A stretch of DNA of 64,000 nucleotides, taken from assembly GCF_947489355.1 (NCBI RefSeq), contig NZ_CANLDD010000001.1:310001-374000 (forward strand). The letters run 5' to 3'. This stretch comes from an uncultured Microbulbifer sp. (GTDB lineage: Bacteria; Pseudomonadota; Gammaproteobacteria; Pseudomonadales; Cellvibrionaceae). This document shows, one piece after another, positions 6,482 to 14,982 of this stretch (position 1 is the stretch's first letter; each line of letters starts with the position of its first letter). Made by a program: the position numbers and the translations under genes. Below the pieces are notes generated by a model. That model was not told the DNA's origin, did no database searches, and was given only the letters and a program-made list of their open reading frames with translations.

Positions 6482-9154
6482 TTAGCGACCATTTCCGCCC
6501 GTTCTTTTGAATACCCAGCACCAGGGGCTCGCTTTCTGTTCCCGCTTCGACCGGACCCGCTTATAGCCGGCAAATGGGTAGCGCTGACTGGTGGACAGCA
6601 ACTGTTTCAATTCCGCTATTGGCACCAGCTCCTGGCCGCGCTTGCGACAGAGTTCCATGTACTCGTTGAGGTTGATTGCGATTAAGGCGGGGTCGATGCT
6701 GTGGTTCAGGCGGTCGGTGTTTACATGCCGCTCACCCTGCTCATCATCGATGTAAACCACTTGATCATTAATGAAATGGAAGGTGTCCCAGAATTGCTCG
6801 ATGATCGGATGATCGTTGTTAAGGCGGCGCTGTCTATCCCGTGCGCGCTCTACCAGGTGTTCCTGCACCTGATTAAGTAAGCTCGTATCAAAATCCGGCA
6901 GAATGACTTGTAGCGCTTCCACTGCGGCCATCAACTGGGCGTGAAAGTCGATAACGCGGCCTTGGGTGATGCTGTCATCGGCAGTCAATGTTTCTCGGTG
7001 ACGATCAAAGGCACCAAAGAACTGGGCAAGCCAATAGCTTTCATGGGTTAGCGCCTGGTGTAGATAGCCGGCCAGGTTCTCTACCGGTTCGCGTTTGAGG
7101 CGATCCGCCAGGGGGCGGTTTTCCGGGCGTTTGTGTGCGGTGGTGCAGTGGAGGTGAACAATACGGGACAGCATGGCCGGCGATGCTTGTACGGTGGCAT
7201 TCTGGCTGATAACCATAGTGCCGCGAAAAATCCGGTCATGGGTTTTGTTGTCATTGGTCTTTACCCCTCGCGAGTCGATCACACCATCCAGGTCAGTGAC
7301 CTTTTTGAATATGTCCCACTCGAAGGATTTAACCGGGCGACCTCCTGTGCCGCTACTGCGCTCCCGATCACTTTCAATGACTACCACCGGCAAGTTACTC
7401 ACCTTGCCTAATTGGCGCCCATAACTGGAGGTCGATGTACTCAGCAGGTCTACGCCTTCGTAGTTGTCGCGCCCCAACAATTTCCAGATAAAGCGGATTA
7501 AGGTAGATTTGCCCGCGTCCGGTTCACCGGTAATTTCCAGAAAGTGAAATGCCTGGTGTTTCTCTTTGATTTGCCGGGCAAACAAACTCGCCGTAAAGAA
7601 CGCTAGCGCGGCGATACCGTTAAGATGAAATACCTTGGCAAAATCTGGCCACCAACTGCTATCAAATTTGTCACTATGGTTAACTGGCATCCCTTCCAGG
7701 GTGGTTTTGATAGCGGTATCGCCCAGCTGTAAGAAGCCGTGTTCATTGGCAGTGATCAATTTGCTCTGGCGATAGCCGAAGCCAGGAAAGATGTAGCTGC
7801 GAGAGTCTTCGTCAAAACCCATATGCGGCAAGGTGGTCACTCGGTTGACCTCACCATCCAACCAGCGCGCCTTGAGGATTTTTAGGTCCCCGGCGCCACC
7901 CTCAAAGCTGCCTCCATCAGTATGAGAAAGCAGTGCGAGGCCAAAGGCGCGGGGGTCAGACAGGGCGTTGGGTGTGAGTGCTCCAAGATAGTTGCGGTTG
8001 GTGCCGGATTTCTTGATATTGAAGAAGTAGCGACGTTCGCCGGTCAGACGGTCAATTTCGGTGTACTGGAATTTCGGCACACAGTTTGAAATCTGCTCCA
8101 CCTTGGTTGCCTGGTTAAAGGCATCCCAAGAGAAACCCCACTTAAAAGGATCGCCTTCAGTCGCTTTATTAAAGTCTTCCAGTGAAAATTTGGCAGAGTG
8201 TAATTTGTCGTTGTGTTCAATGATTGTTTTGCCAAATGGCTTCCATCCATACAGCGCATAGGCTTTACGCTTGGGGGTTTCCGCGACAAAGATACGGCCA
8301 CGCCATAGGCACTCCTCTATAGTTTTATCGTTGAGCCGGCCTTCCCTGTAGAGGTCATCCCAGTCTTTGCTGCTGCCGGTCTGAGCTACTTCTACAGTTT
8401 CATTCTGCCCCTTGAGTTCTTTGTAGTATTTGGCTACATGCTTACGCGCGCCAGGCTCATCGTCATACGCTAGGTGCCAAATAATCTCCCGTCCTTTATT
8501 TTCCTTAATAAGCTCTCTGGGCAAGCCGGAACAACTAAAAGCGGAGATGGCTTTGTATCCTTTCAAATACATCGCGATGCAGTGGAAAATGCCTTCAACA
8601 ATGAAAACCTTTTCCTTTGGCTTAATTTCTTGCCCAGGTGGCGCCCAATATTTTCCCCTACTGCTACTACCTTTTTTAAAGCGGGCTTTGTTGCCCGCCA
8701 TTTTCACATGGGTTTCATCAATAATACGTTCCCAGTAATGCTCCTTACCGCCGTAAAGATAGAAGCGCACTGTCTCCGCCCAGGAGCCATCTGGTAATTT
8801 GAAAAAACCTTGATCAAACCAGTCTTCAATATCGGCAGCGGGGAACCCCCGCTGAATAGATAAGTAGGCTCTGGCTGTCGCTTTGGGATCTTCGTCGCTG
8901 GAGGGAAAACGCTTGGAGAAGTTTTCAAAGAGGTCTGGATAGCGATCTCGGACGCGCTCCTGGTACCCACATTTATCCTCGCGATCACAGCGCAACACAA
9001 TCGGCTTTTCGGCGCTTATCCAGACCGTCTTGCGTTCACACTCGGGGCAGGTCCCCTCGCGGTAGATATTTGACGGGGTTTTGAGGGCAAGGTTTAGCGC
9101 CCCGTCCCCCTCTAGCGCCGCCACCACATCGCTGTTTATTTGGCTGTAGTCCAT
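6482..9154 (-). CDS. Phage primase-helicase (zinc ribbon, TOPRIM, P-loop ATPase)
   Basis: An 890-residue replication protein. A zinc ribbon uses Cys36, Cys39, Cys56 and Cys62. A TOPRIM-like segment from about residue 182 (KVFIVEGIFHCIAM) would carry primase activity. A helicase-type ATPase has Walker A GEPDAGKST near residue 540 and a Walker B-like VVVIESDRE about 50 residues later. It probably synthesises primers and unwinds DNA at the phage origin. The ATG follows TTGGAGTACTC. It is separated by 23 bases from the upstream double-HTH regulator and followed by the iteron-rich gap. Confidence 0.82.
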   Translation of the reverse strand: MDYSQINSDVVAALEGDGALNLALKTPSNIYREGTCPECERKTVWISAEKPIVLRCDREDKCGYQERVRDRYPDLFENFSKRFPSSDEDPKATARAYLSIQRGFPAADIEDWFDQGFFKLPDGSWAETVRFYLYGGKEHYWERIIDETHVKMAGNKARFKKGSSSRGKYWAPPGQEIKPKEKVFIVEGIFHCIAMYLKGYKAISAFSCSGLPRELIKENKGREIIWHLAYDDEPGARKHVAKYYKELKGQNETVEVAQTGSSKDWDDLYREGRLNDKTIEECLWRGRIFVAETPKRKAYALYGWKPFGKTIIEHNDKLHSAKFSLEDFNKATEGDPFKWGFSWDAFNQATKVEQISNCVPKFQYTEIDRLTGERRYFFNIKKSGTNRNYLGALTPNALSDPRAFGLALLSHTDGGSFEGGAGDLKILKARWLDGEVNRVTTLPHMGFDEDSRSYIFPGFGYRQSKLITANEHGFLQLGDTAIKTTLEGMPVNHSDKFDSSWWPDFAKVFHLNGIAALAFFTASLFARQIKEKHQAFHFLEITGEPDAGKSTLIRFIWKLLGRDNYEGVDLLSTSTSSYGRQLGKVSNLPVVVIESDRERSSGTGGRPVKSFEWDIFKKVTDLDGVIDSRGVKTNDNKTHDRIFRGTMVISQNATVQASPAMLSRIVHLHCTTAHKRPENRPLADRLKREPVENLAGYLHQALTHESYWLAQFFGAFDRHRETLTADDSITQGRVIDFHAQLMAAVEALQVILPDFDTSLLNQVQEHLVERARDRQRRLNNDHPIIEQFWDTFHFINDQVVYIDDEQGERHVNTDRLNHSIDPALIAINLNEYMELCRKRGQELVPIAELKQLLSTSQRYPFAGYKRVRSKREQKASPWCWVFKRTGGNGR

Positions 9155-9177
9155 GAGTACTCCAATAACCTAAAGGT

Positions 9178-9585
9178 TTAGTAGCTATGGATGGGGTCTT
9201 TCTGCGCCATGCATAGGCGAACCAGCTTGGAAACATCGACTAAAGCGAGGCGGCCAATATTTCTTCGCGGTAAATTCCCCTTGTCGAGCTGTGATTCCAC
9301 TTGCTGTTCACGTAGTCCCGTGGCTTTTGCGAATGCATCTTTGGTCATGATTGGGCAGGGAACAAAGTGAATCTCATCCCAGGTGAGCTGGGCGACATTG
9401 ACCATAGCCAAGCGACCAATGTGAAAAACTGGTAGGTGTCCGCGCTCAATCTGGCCGCGTATTTGCCCTTCACGCAGGCCAGAGGTGGCGGAAAATTTCT
9501 CTCGAGTCATTACTGGGCTAGCCAGCAGGACAGGGCATGCAGTGGTTACATTCGAAGAACCGGTTTGCGGGTAGTTAAAAGTCAT
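9178..9585 (-). CDS. Double helix-turn-helix phage regulator (Cox/excisionase-like)
   Basis: A 135-residue protein made of two tandem copies of one small DNA-binding domain. Copy A (about 25-70) has MTREKFSATSGLREGQI and HIGRLAMVNVAQL. Copy B (about 79-122) has MTKDAFAKATGLREQQV and NIGRLALVDVSKL. Each has the short HTH plus wing layout seen in Cox/AlpA-type excisionases, which direct excision and repress the lysogenic promoter. The position, divergent from the repressor and first in the leftward early operon, fits Cox. Most relatives have one copy, so the duplication is notable. Confidence 0.7.
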   Translation of the reverse strand: MTFNYPQTGSSNVTTACPVLLASPVMTREKFSATSGLREGQIRGQIERGHLPVFHIGRLAMVNVAQLTWDEIHFVPCPIMTKDAFAKATGLREQQVESQLDKGNLPRRNIGRLALVDVSKLVRLCMAQKDPIHSY

Positions 9586-9619
9586 CGTTGTAATGCTCCG
9601 TGTTGGTAATTCCTAGTAC

Positions 9620-9735
9620 GACACAACTGATACTATGTACGCACATAAGAGTATGTCAATATATTTTCCTCTCAAATGAGTATTATTTACCACATTTATG
9701 GGATAACTGTTCTATTTTGAGTCAATTGGAGTATT
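9620..9735. promoter_or_regulatory. Divergent early/lysogenic promoter region with AGTAT half-sites
   Basis: Between the Cox-like gene and the repressor, an AT-rich stretch carries GATACT near 9628 and three copies of GAGTAT (about 9647, 9679 and 9728). GATACT and the first GAGTAT form an inverted pair. These are likely operator half-sites of the genetic switch; the exact promoters were not resolved. Confidence 0.45.
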
Positions 9736-9857
9736 TTTTAGCCATTTCGCGTGGATTTATTACAAATTCACGTGTATAAAAGCCCCCGTATATGAACTCT
9801 CAGCCGTTGGCAGCTCTGTCATTGGCGAACTACTCACAATCTATTAGAGGGGAACTG

Positions 9858-10196
9858 ATGCTGAAACTAAGGGCTGGTGATCGACTAAGAGCTATTCGCG
9901 AGTTGATGGGTTTAACGAGAGACGATTTTGCTGAACAACTCGGACTTGACTTTATAAGAATCCAAAACATTGAACGCAAAAAAGCCAAAGTAGCTGAGCT
10001 TGAGTACGAGCGAATTGGGCTGCGCTTTCCCGAGTTCATATCATTTCTTACGCATGAAGGTGATATTTTAGTTTCTGAACTTTCAACAAGTAGTGAAAAA
10101 TTATGTCGATTGGCTGCTGCAAGGATTGAGGCCGGGATAATCCCTCAAGGATTTTATTTAGAAGAAAAATTGAAATATCCTGAGCAGCCCTTGTAG
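9858..10196 (+). CDS. Phage XRE-type repressor
   Basis: A 112-residue protein with start chosen at the ATG after GAGGGGAACTG; an upstream in-frame ATG at 9792 lacks a ribosome site. Residues about 6-50 form an XRE HTH (RAIRELMGLTRDDFAEQLGLDFIRIQNIERKKA). The tail is charged. Its place between the Cox-like regulator and the integrase is that of the P2 C repressor, which keeps lysogeny. A decayed copy of its first codons lies downstream at 10259. Confidence 0.75.
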   Translation: MLKLRAGDRLRAIRELMGLTRDDFAEQLGLDFIRIQNIERKKAKVAELEYERIGLRFPEFISFLTHEGDILVSELSTSSEKLCRLAAARIEAGIIPQGFYLEEKLKYPEQPL

Positions 10197-10258
10197 CGCG
10201 TAAATTTTGAAAGTAAAAGATGCAATTAATCCAATCAAAATTGTTAAGGAATTCTCAA

Positions 10259-10295
10259 ATGCTGAAACTATGGGCTGGTGACTGATTGAGGGTAA
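10259..10295 (+). pseudogene. Remnant copy of the repressor 5' end
   Basis: ATGCTGAAACTATGGGCTGG followed by TGACTGATTGAGGG matches the first 11 codons of the repressor at 9858 with a few changes. A TGA stops it after seven codons. It looks like the trace of a past duplication or recombination between repressor genes. Confidence 0.6.
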
Positions 10296-10374
10296 GTACA
10301 AGTTGAAGCTAGCCAGATTCCATGTAGATTTTATCTGGAAAAAAGAAAGAAATAGGCTTTATTGGGATTTATAA

Positions 10375-11409
10375 ATGGCAGTTAAACAAGTTAAAAAAGG
10401 ATGGCAAGTAGATATACAACCAGAGGGTAGAGGAGGCACCCGCATTAGAAAAACTTTTTTAACTAAAAGAGAGGCTGTAAACTTTGAATTTCAACAGCGA
10501 GCAAAAGCAAGCAGTGGGGAATGGTCTCCTCCGGTTAAGGAAAATCGACGTTTACATAACTTGATTGAAGAGTGGTATTCCCTTCACGGATACACCCTAA
10601 AGGATGGAAAAAAGAGAAAAAGCAAGCTTGACGGCATTTGTAAACGACTTGGAAATCCATTGGCACGTAATTTCAGTGGTGAAGATTTTCTTCTTTATAG
10701 GAAAAACCGCCTATCTGAAAAGCAAGAACGACGCGATAAGCTGGTTTCACCTAATAATTTAAACCATGAGCAAGCGTACTTATCAGCTGTATTCGGCACC
10801 CTGATAAAACTAAGAAACTGGAAATTGGTGAACCCTCTCCAAGGCATTCCAAAAATAAAGTTAGATGAACCTGATCTGATTTATTTAGAATTAGACCAAA
10901 TAGAGTCATTGTTAAAAGCACTTGAACAATCTAGCAATCCTGATGTACTTCTAATATCTCGCTTATGCCTCTCCACCGGTGCCCGATGGGGTGAGGCTGA
11001 AATGCTGCGAGCAGAGCAGGTTCGACAGAGTAAAGTGCATTTTACTAAGACTAAAAATAGCAAAGCACGGGCAATCCCAATAGATGCAGAGCTTGAAATT
11101 GACCTGCGCACAGATCGCCCTCGATCCGGTAGGCTATTTAGTGGTTACAGTCATCAAGCATTCAGGAGAGCTGTAGCCCGCGCTGGCATCACCCTACCAG
11201 ATGGCCAGCTAACCCACGTCCTACGCCATACCTTCGCTAGTCACTATGTTATGAACGATGGAAACATACTGAAACTGAAGGACATCCTGGGACATCAGAC
11301 ACTGGCGGTGACAGTGCGTTATGCCAAACTGGCACCCAGACACCTCGCAGATGCTGTAACAAAGAATCCTTTGGCCACCTTAAAATGTCAACAAAGTGTC
11401 AACGCATAG
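10375..11409 (+). CDS. int: Tyrosine-recombinase integrase (phage)
   Basis: A 344-residue integrase of the P2-like group. Residues 1-60 look like an arm-binding domain (basic, KKGWQVDIQPEGRGG), then a core-binding SAM-like region about 60-165, then the catalytic domain. Catalytic residues are visible: Arg204 in GARWGEAE, His281-x-x-Arg284, His307 in GHQTL and nucleophile Tyr316 in VRYAKL. It inserts and excises the prophage at the tRNA-Phe site 87 bases downstream. Codon use is AT-richer than in the chromosome. Confidence 0.93.
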   Translation: MAVKQVKKGWQVDIQPEGRGGTRIRKTFLTKREAVNFEFQQRAKASSGEWSPPVKENRRLHNLIEEWYSLHGYTLKDGKKRKSKLDGICKRLGNPLARNFSGEDFLLYRKNRLSEKQERRDKLVSPNNLNHEQAYLSAVFGTLIKLRNWKLVNPLQGIPKIKLDEPDLIYLELDQIESLLKALEQSSNPDVLLISRLCLSTGARWGEAEMLRAEQVRQSKVHFTKTKNSKARAIPIDAELEIDLRTDRPRSGRLFSGYSHQAFRRAVARAGITLPDGQLTHVLRHTFASHYVMNDGNILKLKDILGHQTLAVTVRYAKLAPRHLADAVTKNPLATLKCQQSVNA

Positions 11410-11639
11410 GAGCTACAACGAGCCGAAGTCATCGTGGATGTGCTGCTAACTCATTGATTTATGGTAGAAATTGTCTGTACTAGATGCTCTCTGGAGGGAC
11501 TGAAAATCCCCGTGTCGGTGGTTCGATTCCGCCTCTGGGCACCATCTCTGAAACCCGTGCAAGCGCTAGCTTTCGTAGGTTTTTCAATTTTGGAGTAGAC
11601 CTCTCTCTTGGCGTTAAAAAACGCTAAAGTGTCAACGCA
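11393..11639. repeat. 14-base direct repeat around the attachment site
   Basis: AAAGTGTCAACGCA occurs at 11393-11406, at the very end of the integrase gene, and again at 11626-11639, on the chromosomal side of the tRNA fragment. Confidence 0.7.
11496..11544 (+). other. Prophage attachment site: 3' end of a tRNA-Phe gene
   Basis: The stretch begins in the anticodon stem and contains the loop CTGAAAA (anticodon GAA), variable loop, T-arm GGTTCGATTCC and acceptor end CTGGGCACCA. No D-arm or 5' acceptor strand lies upstream, so this is not a full tRNA. It is the displaced 3' half left when an element integrates into tRNA-Phe. The identity block starting near the anticodon marks the core crossover region. 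Confidence 0.85.
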
Positions 11640-12029
11640 ACATTCACTCCTTACCTTCTGAACAGATTTGCTCCAAAACTTCCTCCCCTTGCAAAAAACC
11701 CCGTGGCCTCTAGCTCCCAGCTATTTCGGCCCGTGAAAAATCTCTTCGCATTGCTTCAAAACTCTTCATTTTGTGAAATCCCAAAACTCGCTCAAGCCCA
11801 GGGCTTGCGGTGTTTTCCCATTTCACTGGGTAAAGAAAGGGCCAAAACCGGCAGGCGTAAGAGGGAGTGACCACAGGCTCTTTCGACGTTTTATTAATTG
11901 TTAGAGTTGGCGTCATCCACCTATTTAAGTGCTCGAATTCTCTCGATTTCACCATTTTAGTAATGCAGTGAAGTGTCGCAATTGGCCTTTTCAGGTGATG
12001 AAAAGAATTGAGATTCCACCTCAGTAGTT

Positions 12030-12322
12030 GGGTACGGCTGTTTTGATGGGGCGGCACCAAAGCTGAGCGGAAGGTTACTGGCTCGCCGTCCTTACTCCGG
12101 ACCTTCACCGGGCCGATCCCGGTCTGAACCTCTCACTCAGGCAGGAAGCCATTGCGGACTGCTGTCGCACGATCGTCGTCCAGGCGGCCCCGAAACTCTT
12201 CCCTGAAGGCCAACAGCTCTGCCTCCACTGTATTCTGAAGCAGCTCTCGTGCGCCCCAGTTCTGTCATTGGGTCAGCTGTCTCCTGTCGATCTGTAAACT
12301 CAACAACGGTATTCTTATTCAT
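12030..12322 (-). pseudogene. Degenerate IS256-family transposase, N-terminal remnant
   Basis: The leftward frame starts NTVVEFTDRQETADPMTEL, the conserved N-terminus of IS256 transposases. It then frameshifts through residues that in another frame read as the family segment before RNGYLP. A second frame gives VQTGIGPVKVRSKDGEP and FRSALVPP, the next conserved block, with a few residues missing after VKV. The rest of the transposase, including its DDE catalytic core, is not recognisable; the open frame left of 12030 does not match the family. It marks the prophage flank as a site of repeated insertion. Confidence 0.75.
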
Positions 12323-12664
12323 AGCGGCGTACTCTTGGTTGGCTGACTGTTTGGCGACAACAAATCAACCAGATACCCTGCTTTCTTTCAAACCCTCAAA
12401 CACCAGAATTAATTATAACTCAGGATTTGTGTCAGTTAGCCCTTGGTAAAGATGTATCAGTATTAAAAAGTTCTACTAAACACAGAGGCCATTTTCATAT
12501 CCCCTCACCCCACTGGCTTTGGATTTATTTAAAAATACCGGTATACCCTGCGCTGAATCAACGCAGGGATATTTAATTCACCGCGCTGCCGGGCGGGGTA
12601 GCTGGCCCGGGAATCAGCATCGCAATGTTTGCAGAGATTGATGCGGCTAAAGGGGTTGCTGTAC
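12323..12664. other. Non-coding gap with one hairpin
   Basis: No supportable gene. A hairpin CCCTGCG...CGCAGGG followed by an AT-rich run lies at about 12546-12576 and could end transcription. The rest is unremarkable. Confidence 0.6.
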
Positions 12665-12741
12665 AGGAACTTCTGATTAATTCAACTTCCCCCGTTTTGG
12701 TGCAGGAGCGCGGGAGGAAGGTGAATTAATCAGAGGTTCCC
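12665..12741. mobile_element. Short palindromic MITE-like element
   Basis: Terminal inverted repeats AGGAACTTCTGATTAATTCA at the left and TGAATTAATCAGAGGTTCCC at the right enclose about 35 bases, the inner ends also being complementary (CTTCC...GGAAG). Size and symmetry suggest a non-autonomous element or two abutting insertion-sequence ends. No clear target duplication was seen. Confidence 0.6.
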
Positions 12742-12886
12742 TAGGTAAATAATACTGGCCCGGGCACAGAATGCTCAGTTATTTCGATTCAGTTAGAAAA
12801 ATAGACGTATGCGGATAAAGCAGCAGCATTAACGTGAGTCGCCGCACCTGCTCACTGCATATCGCAAACGGACATGGAGAGCCTGT

Positions 12887-13630
12887 CTATGCTGCTCTTC
12901 CAAGTTCCGGGAAAGCCCTGCCCACTGCGGCGACTACGGCTTCGTGGGCACTATCGGCACAAAACTCGCCATGGGCGGCGAGGAGGTGTAGGAAAGGCAG
13001 CTTTAACAGGCGCTGGAAATCCTTCTGCAGCCCCTGCCATGTATCTTTTCCCTGGGGACTCATGCGCGCGCGCCAGGCCGGTACCACCTGCATACCAGAG
13101 CGCATCCCGGCAAATCGCAACAGGCACCGACCACTCCAGTTGCAGCCTCGCCAATTGCCCCAGTACTGGAGTGCATCGCAACCCAATAGCAGACCACCAC
13201 TGAAGGGCAACCACAGTACCGCTTCTGGAAATCGGCTGCAGGAAAACTCCAGAAAGCGGCCTCCAGGTACCGGACATTCCCCCCCCTCTCTCAGCAATTG
13301 ATCCGCGCTGGGGGGATATAAATCAGATCCCGCCTGCCGCCAGAAGGTGAGATCGAAGTGATCTCGGTAGTAGAGGTCGTCCTGGCCATGGTGATAACCC
13401 AGGCGTACTGCGTGGCGAACCCTGCCCATATCCCGTAATTTCTCTTCCTGCTGTGGGCGCAAACGCATCGGGTTAACCAGAATAAGATCCCCTCCCCAAC
13501 GCACTATGGCCATATTGCGATTAATTGTGACTGCTGGGACCAGCGCCACCGTCCCGGGTACATAGAAGAGATCGGGTAGGAGCTGACGGATTTCTCCGTG
13601 GGGCTGAGGTGGTGGATAATCAATGCGCAC
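12887..13630 (-). CDS. MBL-fold-like protein of unknown function (247 aa)
   Basis: The N-terminal half follows the metallo-beta-lactamase fold pattern: beta strands around NRNMAIVRWGGDLILVNPMRL, then a His/Asp stretch GYHHGQDDLYYRD where the HxHxDH metal site would be, and a late LLAAHGEFC. The canonical metal motif is incomplete, so hydrolase activity is doubtful; it resembles degenerate members such as the DUF4336 type. It starts at GTG 12 bases after the stop of the ACT-domain gene, so the two form an operon. Confidence 0.55.
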   Translation of the reverse strand: MRIDYPPPQPHGEIRQLLPDLFYVPGTVALVPAVTINRNMAIVRWGGDLILVNPMRLRPQQEEKLRDMGRVRHAVRLGYHHGQDDLYYRDHFDLTFWRQAGSDLYPPSADQLLREGGECPVPGGRFLEFSCSRFPEAVLWLPFSGGLLLGCDALQYWGNWRGCNWSGRCLLRFAGMRSGMQVVPAWRARMSPQGKDTWQGLQKDFQRLLKLPFLHLLAAHGEFCADSAHEAVVAAVGRAFPELGRAA

Positions 13631-13642
13631 AACCGTTGCAGC

Positions 13643-14053
13643 TCAGGTGTAGTGCGCCCGATTGCTGATACCGCGCAGGAGTTGCAGCGCGCGTTCGGCA
13701 CTGTCTTCCGGCACAAAGATATGATCATGGCGCAGCGCAGTTATCACATTGGCAGCGATACCGGCATCAGCCAGCGCTCCAGTGACAATCGCTGTCAATT
13801 GAATCGTACTAAAGCCAGATAATATCTGCAGCGTGATTTGACGAAACGGTATGCTGGCAGCGAGACCGTGTTGTCGGGCCAGATACTGGGGCAAAATTAC
13901 ACACATACCCTCACCTTCGCGAAAAATACACAGACTGTTCGCAATCACATCCGTTAGGCGGGCATCCGCCACCTGGCAAAAAACGTAGGTTTCCTCCTGC
14001 AGCCTGGGGCACATATTCCACAAAATCTCTGCGGAAGAGGATTCAGCGCTCAT
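13643..14053 (-). CDS. ACT-domain protein
   Basis: A 136-residue protein with the layout of small stand-alone ACT proteins: an N-terminal strand region ending EGMCVILPQYLARQHGL, then a beta-alpha-beta core ILSGFSTIQLTAIVTGALADAGIAANVITALRHDHIFVPEDSAERAL that is characteristic of the family. ACT domains bind amino acids or other small ligands. The ligand is unknown. First gene of a two-gene leftward operon with the MBL-like gene. The ATG follows AATAGGGT. Confidence 0.75.
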   Translation of the reverse strand: MSAESSSAEILWNMCPRLQEETYVFCQVADARLTDVIANSLCIFREGEGMCVILPQYLARQHGLAASIPFRQITLQILSGFSTIQLTAIVTGALADAGIAANVITALRHDHIFVPEDSAERALQLLRGISNRAHYT

Positions 14054-14202
14054 ACCCTATTGCCATACAAAATACCTTATCCACAGTAGGGACGCCGAGG
14101 TTGACCAACCATTCCCTTGCGACTGCCGCCGAGAATAGATGGTCGTTGCCCAAAGCTGAGGCTGTGTATTGAAAAAGTTCCCTGCCTTACCGGCCACTTA
14201 TT

Positions 14203-14967
14203 CTAATTTCGTTTGCGCTTGTTCACGCCTTTTTTTTCCGATTCCATTAATTCACTGGACTCTCTTTCACCCGGTGCTGATACATTATTCATTTCAGCAT
14301 CCGGCGACTCTTCTTCCTCCCAACGCTGCAGGGCCATATCAATATCCCTTTCCAGATGCAAGCTGGGGAACTCCGGGCAGGGGGCATCGCGCCCGGGATC
14401 GTGCCAAGCAGAGAGGGGTGCCACAAATACCACCAGGGATTTATGCAGTCGGTTACGTCCAATACTGACTTCTGTCCAGGTTGTCTGCCAGGCAAACTTT
14501 CCCCGCACCGCATAATCGCTCTCATAGGATTTCAAGGTGAGAAAATAGGGGTATATTTTTCCGCGCCGGCAAATAAGCCTGCGCCCGGTTTTGATGTTTG
14601 CCATCTGAGTGAAGGGATCAAAATACCAGTGAATATCATAGCCAAACACAAACTGCATTTTCCCATTACGCTTGAGAAATGCATAGGAGCGGCCAGTACC
14701 GTCGGACTTGAGGCTCCAGACATGGCGCGCTTCGCCATCGCGGGAAATAAGCCAAGCACCAACCCACTGGCTTGCATCAAGGCGCGATTGCACATGCCAG
14801 CCATCATGTCCATTTTTTTCTTTGCCCTCAACCGCCAATACTGGGGTACAGGTGAGTAAAAAAAGCAGGACAAGTGTTAAATGCCACCGCTTTACGGCTT
14901 GAGCACAAAGTGCGCACTGCCCCTTTCGGCATGCGTCCTGGGTATTTCTGCCATTTGTGAACGGCAT
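14203..14967 (-). CDS. Exported protein of unknown function, paralogue of the next gene
   Basis: A protein of about 254 residues with a hydrophobic export segment (WHLTLVLLFLLTCTPVLA) at about residues 28-46. The core WVGAWLISRDGEARHVWSLKSDGTG aligns with WAGNWLVVSEGDDQLVWQLNADGSG of the gene at 14983, and similarity continues through a GYDIHWYF/GFAINWQL strand and a conserved Cys. The C-terminus is charged, ending in Lys/Arg. A GTG two codons upstream is an alternative start. Probably a lipocalin-like or jelly-roll periplasmic protein; function unknown. Confidence 0.6.
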   Translation of the reverse strand: MPFTNGRNTQDACRKGQCALCAQAVKRWHLTLVLLFLLTCTPVLAVEGKEKNGHDGWHVQSRLDASQWVGAWLISRDGEARHVWSLKSDGTGRSYAFLKRNGKMQFVFGYDIHWYFDPFTQMANIKTGRRLICRRGKIYPYFLTLKSYESDYAVRGKFAWQTTWTEVSIGRNRLHKSLVVFVAPLSAWHDPGRDAPCPEFPSLHLERDIDMALQRWEEEESPDAEMNNVSAPGERESSELMESEKKGVNKRKRN

Positions 14968-14982
14968 CGGCACGGGGCCAGT

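Larger units (their letters stand above)
1..11544. mobile_element. P2-like prophage, right-hand part (left end outside window)
   Basis: The block runs from a truncated P2-type terminase at the left edge to a tyrosine integrase, and ends in a copy of the 3' end of a tRNA-Phe gene. Gene content is typical of a temperate P2-like phage: terminase then portal, an Ogr-type activator, XRE regulators, a primase-helicase and an integrase. Head, tail and lysis genes should lie left of the window. Because only the 3' part of the tRNA is present at the integrase end, the whole tRNA-Phe gene is expected at the unseen left junction. Non-coding parts are visibly more AT-rich than the flanking chromosome. 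Confidence 0.88.

Noticed and set aside
11430-11544. A complete tRNA-Phe gene
   Set aside because: Upstream of the anticodon stem there is no D-arm and no 5' acceptor strand able to pair with the 3' end. It is only the 3' part.
11710-12030. The leftward ORF running on from the IS256 fragment
   Set aside because: After FRSALVPP the sequence stops resembling the transposase and no other family is recognised. It was not called as a gene.
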